The notes beneath the pieces were generated by a model that was not told where the DNA came from, searched no databases, and worked only from the letters and a program-made list of their open reading frames with translations. Position numbers and translations under genes: made by a program. Positions 41,656-49,810 of a stretch of 64,000 nt of DNA are shown piece by piece; within the stretch, counting starts at the first letter, position 1, and each line of letters starts with the position of its first letter. The stretch is from JAPPLG01 sp965199935 (GTDB taxonomy: Bacteria; Bdellovibrionota; Bdellovibrionia; Bdellovibrionales; UBA1609), in NCBI GenBank assembly GCA_965199935.1, contig CBDATD010000002.1, positions 186,001-250,000 on the forward strand, written 5' to 3'.

Positions 41656-43938
41656 ATGATTTTTAGACTGCTTATTGTATTTATTCCCTTTTTCTTTTCT
41701 TTTTCCTATGGTTCGGAACCCCCACGCTCTTTTGTTGATTTAGCTCGAAGTGAGTTAGGCGATAATTGGGTCGAAAAAATGCCTAAAAATTGGGAAATAA
41801 AAGTTGAAAAAGCATTAAAAAACTGGACAGCATTAGAGGAAAAACGTTTTCTTAATTTTTTAGTAAAACGTATAGGACCTAAAGAAGCTTTAAAAAGAAT
41901 CAAATCTGTTTCTTATTTTAAACTTTTTAGACTTGAAAGCTTTTTAGAAATAGTCAGCTTTTATGAAAGCTATATTGGAAAAGAGGGAGTGAATCAACGC
42001 TTAAGAAAATCTTTAAATGGTTTTCAAGCTGACCCAGAGAGGCTCAAAAAAACAGTGGAGTACACTAAAAGCTTAATTGGAATAGATGCAGTCAAAGAAA
42101 GAATGAAGAAAAACCTTGAAGGTTTTTCCAGAGCTGACCCAGAGAGGCTCAAAAAAACAGTGGAGTACACTAAAAGCTTAATTGGAATAGATGCAGTCAA
42201 AGAAAGAATGAAGAAAAACCTTCTAGCTTTTTCCAGAGCTGACCCAGAGAGGCTCAAAAAAACAGTGGAGTACACTAAAAGCTTAATTGGAATAGAGGCT
42301 GTTAAAGAAATAATGAAGAAAAATCTTCGAGCTTTTTCCATAGCTGACCCAGAGAGGCTCAAAAAAACAGTGGAGTACACTAAAAGCTTAATTGGAATAG
42401 ATGCAGTCAAAGAAAGAATGAAGAAAAATCTTGAAGCTTTTTCCATAGCTGACCCAGAGAGACTTAAAAAAACAGTGGAGTACACTAAAAGCTTAATTGG
42501 AATAGATGCAGTCAAAGAAAGAATGAAGAAAAATCTTGAAGCTTTTTCCATAGCTGACCCAGAGAGGCTCAAAAAAACAGTGGAGTACACTAAAAGCTTA
42601 ATTGGAATAGAGGCTGTTAAAGAAATAATGAAGAAAAATCTTCGAGCTTTTTCCATAGCTGACCCAGATAGGCTCAAAAAAACAGTGGAGTACACTAAAA
42701 GCTTAATTGGAATAGAGGCAGTTAAAGAAATAATGAAGAAAAACCTTGAAGGTTTTTCCAATGCTGACCCAGATAGGCTCAAAAAAACAGTGGAGTACAC
42801 TAAAAGCTTAATTGGAATAGATGCAGTCAAAGAAATAATGAAGAAAAACCTTGAAGCTTTTTCCATAGCTGACCCAGATAGGCTCAAAAAAACAGTGGAG
42901 TACACTGCAAGCTTAATTGGAATAGAGGCTGTTAAAGAAATAATGAAGAAAACCCTTCAAGCTTTTTCCAATGCTGACCCAGAGAGACTTAAAAAAACAG
43001 TGGAGTACACTAAAAGCTTAATTGGAATAGATGCAGTCAAAGAAAGAATGAAGAAAGACCTTCAAGCTTTTTCCACAGCTGACCCAGAGAGGCTCAAAAA
43101 AACAGTGGAGTACACTAAAAGCTTAATTGGAATAGATGCAGTCAAAGAAAGAATGAAGAAAAATCTTGAAGCTTTTTCCATAGCTGACCCAGAGAGACTC
43201 AAAAAAACAGTGGAGTACACTAAAAGCTTAATTGGGATAGATGCAGTCAAAGAAAGAATGAAGAAAGACCTTCAAGCTTTTTCCAGAGCTGACCCAGAGA
43301 GACTCGAAAAAACAGTGGAGTACACTAAAAGCTTAATTGGGATAGATGCAGTCAAAGAAAGAATGAAGAAAGACCTTCAAGCTTTTTCCAGAGCTGACCC
43401 AGAGAGACTCGAAAAAACAGTGGAGTACACTAAAAGCTTAATTGGAAAAGATGCAGTCAAAGAAAGAATGAAGAAAAATCTTGAAGCTTTTTCCATAGCT
43501 GACCCAGAGAGACTCAAAAAAACAGTGGAGTACACTAAAAGCTTAATTGGGATAGATGCAGTCAAAGAAAGAATGAAGAAAGACCTTCAAGGTTTTTCCA
43601 GAGCTGACCCAGAGAGACTCGAAAAAACAGTGGAGTACACTAAAAGCTTAATTGGGATAGATGCAGTCAAAGAAAGAATGAAGAAAGACCTTCAAGCTTT
43701 TTCCAGAGCTGACCCAGAGAGACTCGAAAAAACAGTGGAGTACACTAAAAGCTTAATTGGAAAAGATGCAGTCAAAGAAAGAATGAAGAAAGACCTTCAA
43801 AGTTTCTCAATGATTACATTAGATGAATTAAAGAAGACAGAGAAAACAATAGGCAGTGAACAGATGAAAAAGCGTCTTTTGAACTATAGTTTAAGAAATG
43901 TTGTTATTAGCAATCAATGCGAAAGGAAATTTCACTGA
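41656..43938 (+). CDS. Exported 35-residue-repeat protein B
   Basis: I use the ATG at 41656 (AAGGG upstream) because its N-terminus, MIFRLLIVFIPFFFSFSYGS, aligns with the signal peptide of the paralog at 36162; TTG 41617 and ATG 41644 are alternatives. The 760-residue product has the same N-terminal domain (L-G-D-N-W-V-E-K-M-P-K-N-W), then 17 nearly identical 35-residue repeats (residues about 125-719) of the form A-D-P-E-R-L-K-K-T-V-E-Y, T-K-S-L-I-G-I-D-A-V, K-E-R-M-K-K-N-L, and the same C-terminal tail (R-L-L-N-Y-S-L-R-N-V-V). The repeats differ mainly at a few positions (I/R, D/E, N/D, K/E). An alpha-solenoid is likely. The repeat pattern recalls eukaryotic mTERF repeats, but this is only a visual likeness. 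Confidence 0.82.
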   Translation: MIFRLLIVFIPFFFSFSYGSEPPRSFVDLARSELGDNWVEKMPKNWEIKVEKALKNWTALEEKRFLNFLVKRIGPKEALKRIKSVSYFKLFRLESFLEIVSFYESYIGKEGVNQRLRKSLNGFQADPERLKKTVEYTKSLIGIDAVKERMKKNLEGFSRADPERLKKTVEYTKSLIGIDAVKERMKKNLLAFSRADPERLKKTVEYTKSLIGIEAVKEIMKKNLRAFSIADPERLKKTVEYTKSLIGIDAVKERMKKNLEAFSIADPERLKKTVEYTKSLIGIDAVKERMKKNLEAFSIADPERLKKTVEYTKSLIGIEAVKEIMKKNLRAFSIADPDRLKKTVEYTKSLIGIEAVKEIMKKNLEGFSNADPDRLKKTVEYTKSLIGIDAVKEIMKKNLEAFSIADPDRLKKTVEYTASLIGIEAVKEIMKKTLQAFSNADPERLKKTVEYTKSLIGIDAVKERMKKDLQAFSTADPERLKKTVEYTKSLIGIDAVKERMKKNLEAFSIADPERLKKTVEYTKSLIGIDAVKERMKKDLQAFSRADPERLEKTVEYTKSLIGIDAVKERMKKDLQAFSRADPERLEKTVEYTKSLIGKDAVKERMKKNLEAFSIADPERLKKTVEYTKSLIGIDAVKERMKKDLQGFSRADPERLEKTVEYTKSLIGIDAVKERMKKDLQAFSRADPERLEKTVEYTKSLIGKDAVKERMKKDLQSFSMITLDELKKTEKTIGSEQMKKRLLNYSLRNVVISNQCERKFH
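42028..43812 (+). repeat. Tandem array of 17 x 105-bp coding repeats
   Basis: Exact period of 105 bp from GCTGACCC at 42028 to 43812, with units differing at few bases, so the array is recent and likely to change length by slippage or recombination. Confidence 0.97.
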
Positions 43939-44178
43939 ATAAACCTTTCAATAGAAAGAGCTAAGTGTTCTGCGGACTTATTTGCTATTTTAAAAAAAAG
44001 ATTTCCCAACAGCACTGAGAAATAAGACCCTCTTTTTGTGCAGGTGCGGGTCTGTCTATTAAAAAGACAGTTTTCACTTTTTTTTGAAAAACCTTGAATA
44101 AGTGCTGTTTTGAGGGGTTTTGTATGTAAACTTTATAAGCCTAAAGTACAAAAAAACTTGTTTTGCCCCAGAATGTGC
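43939..44178. other. Intergenic region with terminator
   Basis: Holds the terminator at 44052-44080 and a near-match to the palindromic box at 44125-44137 (TGTAAACTTTATA, one mismatch). Nothing else is seen. Confidence 0.5.
44052..44080 (+). terminator. Rho-independent terminator
   Basis: CTGTCT/AGACAG stem with a seven-base loop, then a T-rich tail (TTTTCACTTTTTTTT). A second possible stem (AGACCC/GGGTCT) overlaps its left side. It would end the repeat-protein B transcript. Confidence 0.75.
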
Positions 44179-44184
44179 TATAAT
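44157..44184 (+). promoter_or_regulatory. Extended -10 promoter
   Basis: TGCTATAAT is a perfect TATAAT with the TGn extension (-10 at 44179-44184). CTTGTT at 44157-44162 is a weak -35 at 16 bp. It reads toward the leader peptide and beta-barrel gene. Confidence 0.7.
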
Positions 44185-44239
44185 AGAACAGCTGATTGTG
44201 GTTTACTCCGATCAGAGGTTAGAAAGGGGAGTTTTTAAA

Positions 44240-44296
44240 ATGATTAAAATGAGAACAGAGATGCTTGTGTTTGCTCCCTTCAGTCTTAATCCGTAA
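44240..44296 (+). CDS. Putative 18-residue leader peptide
   Basis: ATG at 44240 with GGGGAG eight bases upstream, then 18 codons (MIKMRTEMLVFAPFSLNP) and TAA. It lies between the extended -10 promoter and the beta-barrel gene starting 73 bp further on. It might control translation or transcription of that gene, or be incidental. Confidence 0.4.
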   Translation: MIKMRTEMLVFAPFSLNP

Positions 44297-44369
44297 TCCG
44301 TCGGTCTTTTTTATCCAATAATTTATTGAAAAGGGAATCTTTGTTTATAAAGAATATGAAGGTGTTGTT

Positions 44370-45065
44370 ATGATAACGTTTAGAAAATTTATAATTTGTT
44401 TTACTCTTTTGAGTTCTTTTGCGTACGCTCAGAACTCCGATGTGAGCGTGGAATTTGGTCTGGAATTTCCGACCTACTTTGGTATGCACACAAAAATAAG
44501 CCCTTATCCTAACGTATACACCCGCCTGGGCGTTGGAATGGTGAGTAATTTCATGCTGGGTGTTCCTGGGGTTTCTGCATTTATGGGTTCTTTGTCTCCA
44601 GATTATGGGTCGGAGCACATAAAGTTCGCCTTTGACGCCATCGACAGTGCTTTGTACGGAAGCCTCAGTATAGGCTATAGAATGATGGAGCGTGAGGGAT
44701 TTTATGCTGAGTTTGGCTATTCGGTTATTCATAAAGTAGGAGGCTCTGAACTGCCTTTATCGGAGATGAGCAGTATTTTGAATCAATCGGACTTGATTGC
44801 AGTCAGTGCAGAGAATCCTATGTCCAAAGTGAACACGACTTTGCACAATGGGACGCTTCATGCAGGCTATATGCTTCCTCTAAGTTCAAAAGTGAGCCTT
44901 AGTACAGAGCTGGGCGTGATTAAGCCTTTTTTAGTGAGTGTCGGCGTGCAGCATGGTGAAAACAGCAGTGAGGAGCAGTCCAGACAATCTTCTAAAAAGA
45001 TAGAAAAGATTATGAGCCAGCTTTGGATGGTGACAGGTTCTTTGTGGCTGTCCTTTATTTTTTAA
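44370..45065 (+). CDS. Putative outer-membrane beta-barrel protein
   Basis: A 231-residue protein with a signal peptide (MITFRKFIICFTLLSSFAYA) and a mature part of alternating strands rich in aromatic and glycine residues (Y-T-R-L-G-V-G-M-V, L-S-I-G-Y-R-M, F-Y-A-E-F-G-Y-S, H-A-G-Y-M-L-P). It ends in a strand (W-L-S-F-I-F) with terminal phenylalanine, the usual outer-membrane signature. An eight- to ten-stranded barrel fits the length. The stop overlaps the end of the convergent gene by four bases. Confidence 0.75.
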   Translation: MITFRKFIICFTLLSSFAYAQNSDVSVEFGLEFPTYFGMHTKISPYPNVYTRLGVGMVSNFMLGVPGVSAFMGSLSPDYGSEHIKFAFDAIDSALYGSLSIGYRMMEREGFYAEFGYSVIHKVGGSELPLSEMSSILNQSDLIAVSAENPMSKVNTTLHNGTLHAGYMLPLSSKVSLSTELGVIKPFLVSVGVQHGENSSEEQSRQSSKKIEKIMSQLWMVTGSLWLSFIF

Positions 45066-46144
45066 ATCCATTGAATTTTATTTTCTTTTTCCAGCCATTG
45101 AACTATGGATGGCGCTTTGAAAGAGCTTCTTTTCTGAACATACAACTTTGTGTTTTTGTCGAAAAACTTGCCCATCACTTGAATAAGGTTGTGATGAGGG
45201 TATGTTTTTTGATGGATAAACTGCTTAAACTCATTTTCAGAAAGACAGAAAGACAGCTCTTTTGAGGTGTATTGTCTAAGAGCTTTTTTCAATTCATGCC
45301 AATAACGCAGATTGTGAATAATCAAGTTTTGATTTTTTGAATGTAATTTGCGGGTGAGTTTAAAAGACAGGGCTTTGGGTTTTTTTATGGGGGCTGTGGG
45401 GGATGTATAAAGCATTAAGGATTTTTCATAAAAGACGTCCAAGGGGGCTTGAATGGAGGGCATGAACACCACCAAGGGGGTTAAATTTTGTTTCAACAGC
45501 TCTAAATTGAGTTGTGTTGTTTGAAGTTTTGTAAAAGAAGGCCCTTTGCATTTTATAAGATCAATTTCTATTCGATTTTTTTCAAAATTATCTACTAGAG
45601 AAGAGACTAAGGCGGAGGCTGTTTTTTTCTTATAAAAAGCAGAGTAAATTAAATTAACACCCAGGACCCCCAGCACTTCGTACTGCTGGAGGCGTGTTCG
45701 ATCTTTTAAATTGACGTGAAGTAAAATTTCATCATATTTTTTAAGCGGCTGTGATTGAAATCTTAATCCCATCCAACTGTGATGTGATGAAATATGATCT
45801 TTTATGACAGTGCTGACAGCCGCTGTATCAGCAAAGGTGAAGAAACAAGTGTTTTTTCCTCTCGTGTTTTTCAAGCGGTTTTCCAACAAGGAGTATTCAT
45901 GGTTCAGCATCTGAGAGAGTCGTTTTTCGCACACATAACGACCGGCTTTTCCATAAATCAAGTCGCTGAAAACCATATCATACGCTGACATGCTCTTTGC
46001 CACTGTGCTGGAGGCTCGTCCAGCTTTGAAGAAATAATTGACCACCTCCTGGCCGGCTCCAATTTCTGCAAACGTGCCGTAGATTTTTTTATTATGGTTG
46101 ATGATGTTGGCTTTTTCAGCGACCATTTGTCGAACGTAAGGCAT
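45062..46144 (-). CDS. Conserved protein of unknown function
   Basis: A 360-residue protein without signal peptide. The start V-R-Q-M-V-A-E-K-A-N-I-I-N-H-N-K-K-I-Y-G-T-F-A-E-I-G-A-G-Q-E-V-V-N is highly patterned and I recall related conserved bacterial proteins, but no solid function. The glycine-rich E-I-G-A-G-Q-E-V-V could be a nucleotide-binding loop. The rest has mixed alpha/beta character. It starts 11 bp after the acyl-CoA ligase gene and is surely in its operon. Database labels such as TonB receptor or adenylyltransferase for such proteins would not be supported by this sequence. Confidence 0.65.
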   Translation of the reverse strand: MPYVRQMVAEKANIINHNKKIYGTFAEIGAGQEVVNYFFKAGRASSTVAKSMSAYDMVFSDLIYGKAGRYVCEKRLSQMLNHEYSLLENRLKNTRGKNTCFFTFADTAAVSTVIKDHISSHHSWMGLRFQSQPLKKYDEILLHVNLKDRTRLQQYEVLGVLGVNLIYSAFYKKKTASALVSSLVDNFEKNRIEIDLIKCKGPSFTKLQTTQLNLELLKQNLTPLVVFMPSIQAPLDVFYEKSLMLYTSPTAPIKKPKALSFKLTRKLHSKNQNLIIHNLRYWHELKKALRQYTSKELSFCLSENEFKQFIHQKTYPHHNLIQVMGKFFDKNTKLYVQKRSSFKAPSIVQWLEKENKIQWI

Positions 46145-46155
46145 TCCTGTATTCC

Positions 46156-47787
46156 TTAATGTTTGTTGTTTCTCAGAGATCTTCTTAAAACTTTTCCAAC
46201 GTAAGATAGAGGTAATACATCCACGAACTCAATATATTTTGGAACTTTGTAGGCGGCAAGGTTTTTTCGCAAGAAGGTTGTTAACTCTTCTATTTCCAAG
46301 GGTTCTTTTTTTACAACAAAAGCTTTGGGTGTTTGGTAGGAGTGTTCATCAGGAACTCCGATGACAGCGCTGGATTTTACTTTTGGATGTTTTGAGAGGA
46401 TTTGTTCAATTTCGTTCGGGAAGACATTAAAGCCTGAAACCAATATCATATCCTTTTTTCGATCCAGAATTTTCACCCTCCCCTCTTTGGTCAGGCAGGC
46501 TATATCACCTGTTTTAAGCCATCCTTCAGAATCCATCACCTGCAAGGTTTCTTCTTGATTGTTCCAGTATCCTTTCATCACCTGAGGGCCCTTGACGTAC
46601 AGCTCTCCTGTTTTTACGGGTTTTCCATTGGAATCCATGATGCAAATCTCGGTGGAGGGAAAGGGAAAACCACAGGTTCCTTGAACAGGTTCTGAAATAA
46701 TATTGCAGGATACAACAGGAGAGGCCTCCGTGAGTCCGTACCCCTCCACTAAGGCCGTTCCGGAGACGTTCAGCCATTGATCGTAAACAGAAGATTCAAC
46801 AGGAGCTCCGCCGGCAATGCATACTTTTAAATTTGTAAAGTGAACATCTTTAAACTCTTCTTGATTTAAGAGCAGTTTAAATAGGGCATTGACTCCTGTG
46901 AATACAGACCAGTTTTTTGTCTTTTTGAGGAGTTTGATAAAGGAATCTGTATCTCTTGGATTGGTGACCAGAACAGAATGGCTTCCATAAAGCGGCAGGA
47001 CTAAGAGATTCACCATTAGAGCAAAAATATGATACAGAGGCAGAGCTGTGACGGATGTTTCCTGCCCCTCGTTGAGAAAAGGGTGCATCCAGGCCCGGCA
47101 CTGTTCCAAATTGCTTAAAATATTATGGTGGGTGAGCATAGCTCCTTTAGGGCTTCCTGTGGTTCCTCCAGTGTATTGCAAAAAGGCCAAATCGTGGTGT
47201 GTTTCTTTAAAAGGAAGAGAGCCGCCTTGTTTCAAAGCTTTTCGGAGGGAAGTGTGTTTGAAACAGTAAGGTTTTGTTTTCTTAGTTAGTTTTATAATGA
47301 TATAAAATAAAAGTCTTTTTAAAGGGGAAAAAAGGTCTTCCAAACGGCTGACTATAACCAGTGGGATAGAGAATTCTTTTTGTATTTCAGAAAAAGTATG
47401 CGCCGAGTGAGAAAAAATAAGAAGAGCTTTAACTTGTGCGTCTTTCAATATGTGCTTCAGCTCCCTGGGGGTGTAAAGAGGGTTGATATTGACGACCACA
47501 AGGCCTGCTTTGAGCGCCGACATCACTGCCACGGGGAATTGAAGAGTATTAGGAAGCATGATGGCGATGCGGTCTCCTTTTTGTAAGTGTTTTTGAAAAA
47601 AAGCAGAAAGGTTTTGAGAATACTGAGACCATTGGCTAAAGGACAAGTTTTCTCCATAATTGGTAAAGGCTGTTTTTGAATTGTATTTTTGAACAGCTTT
47701 TTTAAATTCTTGGAGGATAGATTTATGGGTCACATAGATTTCGTGTGGAATATCTTTAGGGTAGTTTTTCAACCATATTTTTTCCAT
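46156..47787 (-). CDS. fadD: Long-chain acyl-CoA ligase (AMP-binding)
   Basis: A 543-residue adenylate-forming enzyme that activates fatty acids to acyl-CoA by an acyl-AMP. The phosphate-binding loop is Y-T-G-G-T-T-G-S-P-K-G-A; then G-Y-G-L-T-E-A-S-P, G-W-L-K-T-G-D-I-A and the hinge D-R-K-K-D-M-I-L-V-S-G-F-N-V-F-P. The C-terminal catalytic lysine is in V-G-K-V-L-R-R. I use the ATG at 47787; one at 47805 would add six residues. It heads a two-gene operon with the unknown gene at 45062. The fadD symbol is by family; the chain length used is not certain. Confidence 0.9.
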   Translation of the reverse strand: MEKIWLKNYPKDIPHEIYVTHKSILQEFKKAVQKYNSKTAFTNYGENLSFSQWSQYSQNLSAFFQKHLQKGDRIAIMLPNTLQFPVAVMSALKAGLVVVNINPLYTPRELKHILKDAQVKALLIFSHSAHTFSEIQKEFSIPLVIVSRLEDLFSPLKRLLFYIIIKLTKKTKPYCFKHTSLRKALKQGGSLPFKETHHDLAFLQYTGGTTGSPKGAMLTHHNILSNLEQCRAWMHPFLNEGQETSVTALPLYHIFALMVNLLVLPLYGSHSVLVTNPRDTDSFIKLLKKTKNWSVFTGVNALFKLLLNQEEFKDVHFTNLKVCIAGGAPVESSVYDQWLNVSGTALVEGYGLTEASPVVSCNIISEPVQGTCGFPFPSTEICIMDSNGKPVKTGELYVKGPQVMKGYWNNQEETLQVMDSEGWLKTGDIACLTKEGRVKILDRKKDMILVSGFNVFPNEIEQILSKHPKVKSSAVIGVPDEHSYQTPKAFVVKKEPLEIEELTTFLRKNLAAYKVPKYIEFVDVLPLSYVGKVLRRSLRNNKH

Positions 47788-47867
47788 GAGTCTATTGTAG
47801 CACAAAAGATTCTGCCTTGGTTGACTTTTTGGAGAGGGAGAAAGTAAATGATCCTCTCGGAGGGTTT

Positions 47868-48548
47868 ATGCCTTTTGCAGTTCTTGTGAGACATGGTCAA
47901 AGTTTATGGAATGTGGAAAAACGTTTTACAGGTTGGGAGGATGTTGACCTCAGCCCCCAAGGAGAAAGGGAGGCTCAAAAAGCAGGTCAGTTGATGGCTC
48001 AAAACCGCCTGTCCTTTGATCGCGCCTACACATCTATTTTAAAAAGGTCTATAAGAACGTTATGGATTATACTTAAGGAATTAGATGAGGTATTTATACC
48101 CACTTTTAAATCCTGGAGGCTCAATGAAAGACATTATGGAAGGCTTCAGGGTTTGAATAAAGAGGAGACCGCTTTAAAGTATGGGAAAGATCAAGTGTAT
48201 GCCTGGAGGAGAAGCTATTCACTTTCTCCTCCGCCCATGAGCGGGGAGGAGATCCGGAGCTTGAGTCAGAAAAAAATGTTTCAGAATATTCCTGTGCCTA
48301 AGGGAGAGTCTTTACATCAGACATTTCAAAGAGTTCTGCCTTTGTGGAAAGAGAGCATTCAGCCGGAATTAGAGGAGGGAAAAAATATATTGATTACAGC
48401 TCATGGAAACAGTCTCAGGGCTTTAGTGAAGCATATTCGAAAAATCAGTGATGAGGATATTGTCTCATTTGAAGTTCTTACGGCCCGGCCTATTTACATT
48501 TCCTGGAAAAATTCTATTGAAATGCCGGACAAGTTTGAGTTCTTGTAA
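47868..48548 (+). CDS. gpmA: 2,3-bisphosphoglycerate-dependent phosphoglycerate mutase
   Basis: A 226-residue histidine-phosphatase-fold enzyme that interconverts 3- and 2-phosphoglycerate. The phosphohistidine motif L-V-R-H-G-Q-S-L-W-N is at the N-terminus, followed by F-T-G-W-E-D-V-D-L-S. The L-N-E-R-H-Y-G-R-L-Q-G and T-A-H-G-N-S-L-R-A blocks hold the other active-site residues. The ATG at 47868 has GGAGG upstream; an earlier frame start at 47817 is unlikely. Its stop overlaps the ATG of tgt. Confidence 0.95.
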   Translation: MPFAVLVRHGQSLWNVEKRFTGWEDVDLSPQGEREAQKAGQLMAQNRLSFDRAYTSILKRSIRTLWIILKELDEVFIPTFKSWRLNERHYGRLQGLNKEETALKYGKDQVYAWRRSYSLSPPPMSGEEIRSLSQKKMFQNIPVPKGESLHQTFQRVLPLWKESIQPELEEGKNILITAHGNSLRALVKHIRKISDEDIVSFEVLTARPIYISWKNSIEMPDKFEFL

Positions 48549-49657
48549 TGTCTTTTACTGAAACGGCTGTTGATGGGAGGGCGCGCCTCTCTGTTTTTCA
48601 AACACAAAGAAAGGAGTTGAATCTTCCTCTTTTTTGCCCCGTGGCCACCTTAGGCAGTGTGAAATCTTTGGACCCTTTGGATTTGGAAAGTTTAGGTGTG
48701 CAGATGATTCTAGCCAATGCTTATCATTTGCATTTGCGTCCGGGGGATAAGCTGGTGAAACAACAGGGAGGACTTCATTCTTTTATGAATTGGAGCAAAC
48801 CTATTTTAACGGACAGTGGAGGCTACCAAGTTTTTTCTCTCGCCAAGTTGAATCGGATTACAGATGAAGGAGTGCTTTTTAGAAATCATTTAGATGGAGA
48901 TGAAATTTTTATGACGCCTGAGTTGAGCATTCAAATTCAGTTGAATTTAGGGGCGGATATTATTATGGCTTTTGACCACTGTCCTTTAGGAAATATTTCT
49001 AAAACAGAATGCGAGTCTGCTGTAGAAAGAACTTTTTTGTGGCTCAAAGAATCCCATCGGGCTTTTAAGCAGGCGGAGGCCTGTTCTTCTGTTTTGTTTG
49101 GCATTGTACAGGGGGGAGTTTACGAGGATTTGAGAATGAGAAGTTTAGAGCAGGTAGAGTCTTTGGGCTTGCCCGGTATTGCTGTGGGAGGCATGAGCGT
49201 CGGAGAGGATAAAGAAAAAATGTACGATACAATCCGCTTTATAGGAGAAAAACTTCCTCAAAATAAACCCCGTTATTTGATGGGGGTGGGAACCCCTCAA
49301 GATTTGATTCACGCAATTGATTCTGGTTTTGATCTCTTTGACTGCGTCTTGCCGACGAGGCTGGCCCGTTCTGGTTCGGTGTGGACTTTTGAAGGTTTGG
49401 TCCAGATTAGAAACCACCGGTACCGGGAAGATTCCGGTCCTTTGAGTGAAAACTGCGCCTGCGGGGTTTGTCAAAAATATTCCAGATCTTACCTCAGGCA
49501 TTTGTTTATGAGCAGAGAGCTTTTGAGTTATCGTCTTCTTACTTTTCATAATTTGTATTTTTATATGGATTTAATGGAACAGGCCCGCTCGGCCATAGAA
49601 GAAAACAGATGGTCTTCTTTTCGCAGTAGTGTATTGTCTTCGTTCTCGGCCCTTTGA
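48548..49657 (+). CDS. tgt: Queuine tRNA-ribosyltransferase
   Basis: A 369-residue TGT that exchanges guanine 34 for a queuosine precursor in tRNAs with GUN anticodons. Visible marks: L-T-D-S-G-G-Y-Q-V-F-S, the F-D-H-C-P region, V-G-G-M-S-V-G-E, the nucleophile in D-C-V-L-P-T-R, and zinc ligands C-A-C-G-V-C plus a His in R-H-L-F. Coupled to gpmA by a TAATG overlap. The window after its stop to 49810 has only poly-T runs and no gene. Confidence 0.96.
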   Translation: MSFTETAVDGRARLSVFQTQRKELNLPLFCPVATLGSVKSLDPLDLESLGVQMILANAYHLHLRPGDKLVKQQGGLHSFMNWSKPILTDSGGYQVFSLAKLNRITDEGVLFRNHLDGDEIFMTPELSIQIQLNLGADIIMAFDHCPLGNISKTECESAVERTFLWLKESHRAFKQAEACSSVLFGIVQGGVYEDLRMRSLEQVESLGLPGIAVGGMSVGEDKEKMYDTIRFIGEKLPQNKPRYLMGVGTPQDLIHAIDSGFDLFDCVLPTRLARSGSVWTFEGLVQIRNHRYREDSGPLSENCACGVCQKYSRSYLRHLFMSRELLSYRLLTFHNLYFYMDLMEQARSAIEENRWSSFRSSVLSSFSAL

Positions 49658-49810
49658 AAAAACTGGGGTGTTCTTTTTTTACTTTTTTTTGACGATTTAG
49701 AAGTTGTGGAAATGTTGGAAAACAACAAAAACCAGATATTAAAAGATGAAATCAGTAATCATCATGTTGGTCATGCCTTGAGTAATTCATTTTATATGTT
49801 CTTAAATCCC

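Noticed and set aside
42024..43565. Minus-strand open frames of 62-293 codons across the 105-bp repeats
   Set aside because: They are the antisense of a strongly repetitive coding region whose plus strand has a signal peptide and a homologous paralog.
42028..43812. CRISPR array
   Set aside because: The 105-bp period is a multiple of three, the units are contiguous without spacers, and they encode a continuous protein.
41656..43938. TAL-effector-like DNA-binding protein
   Set aside because: Repeat length is similar, but the G-G-x-Q-A-L core after a two-residue variable site is absent, and the signal peptide argues against a cytoplasmic DNA-binding role.
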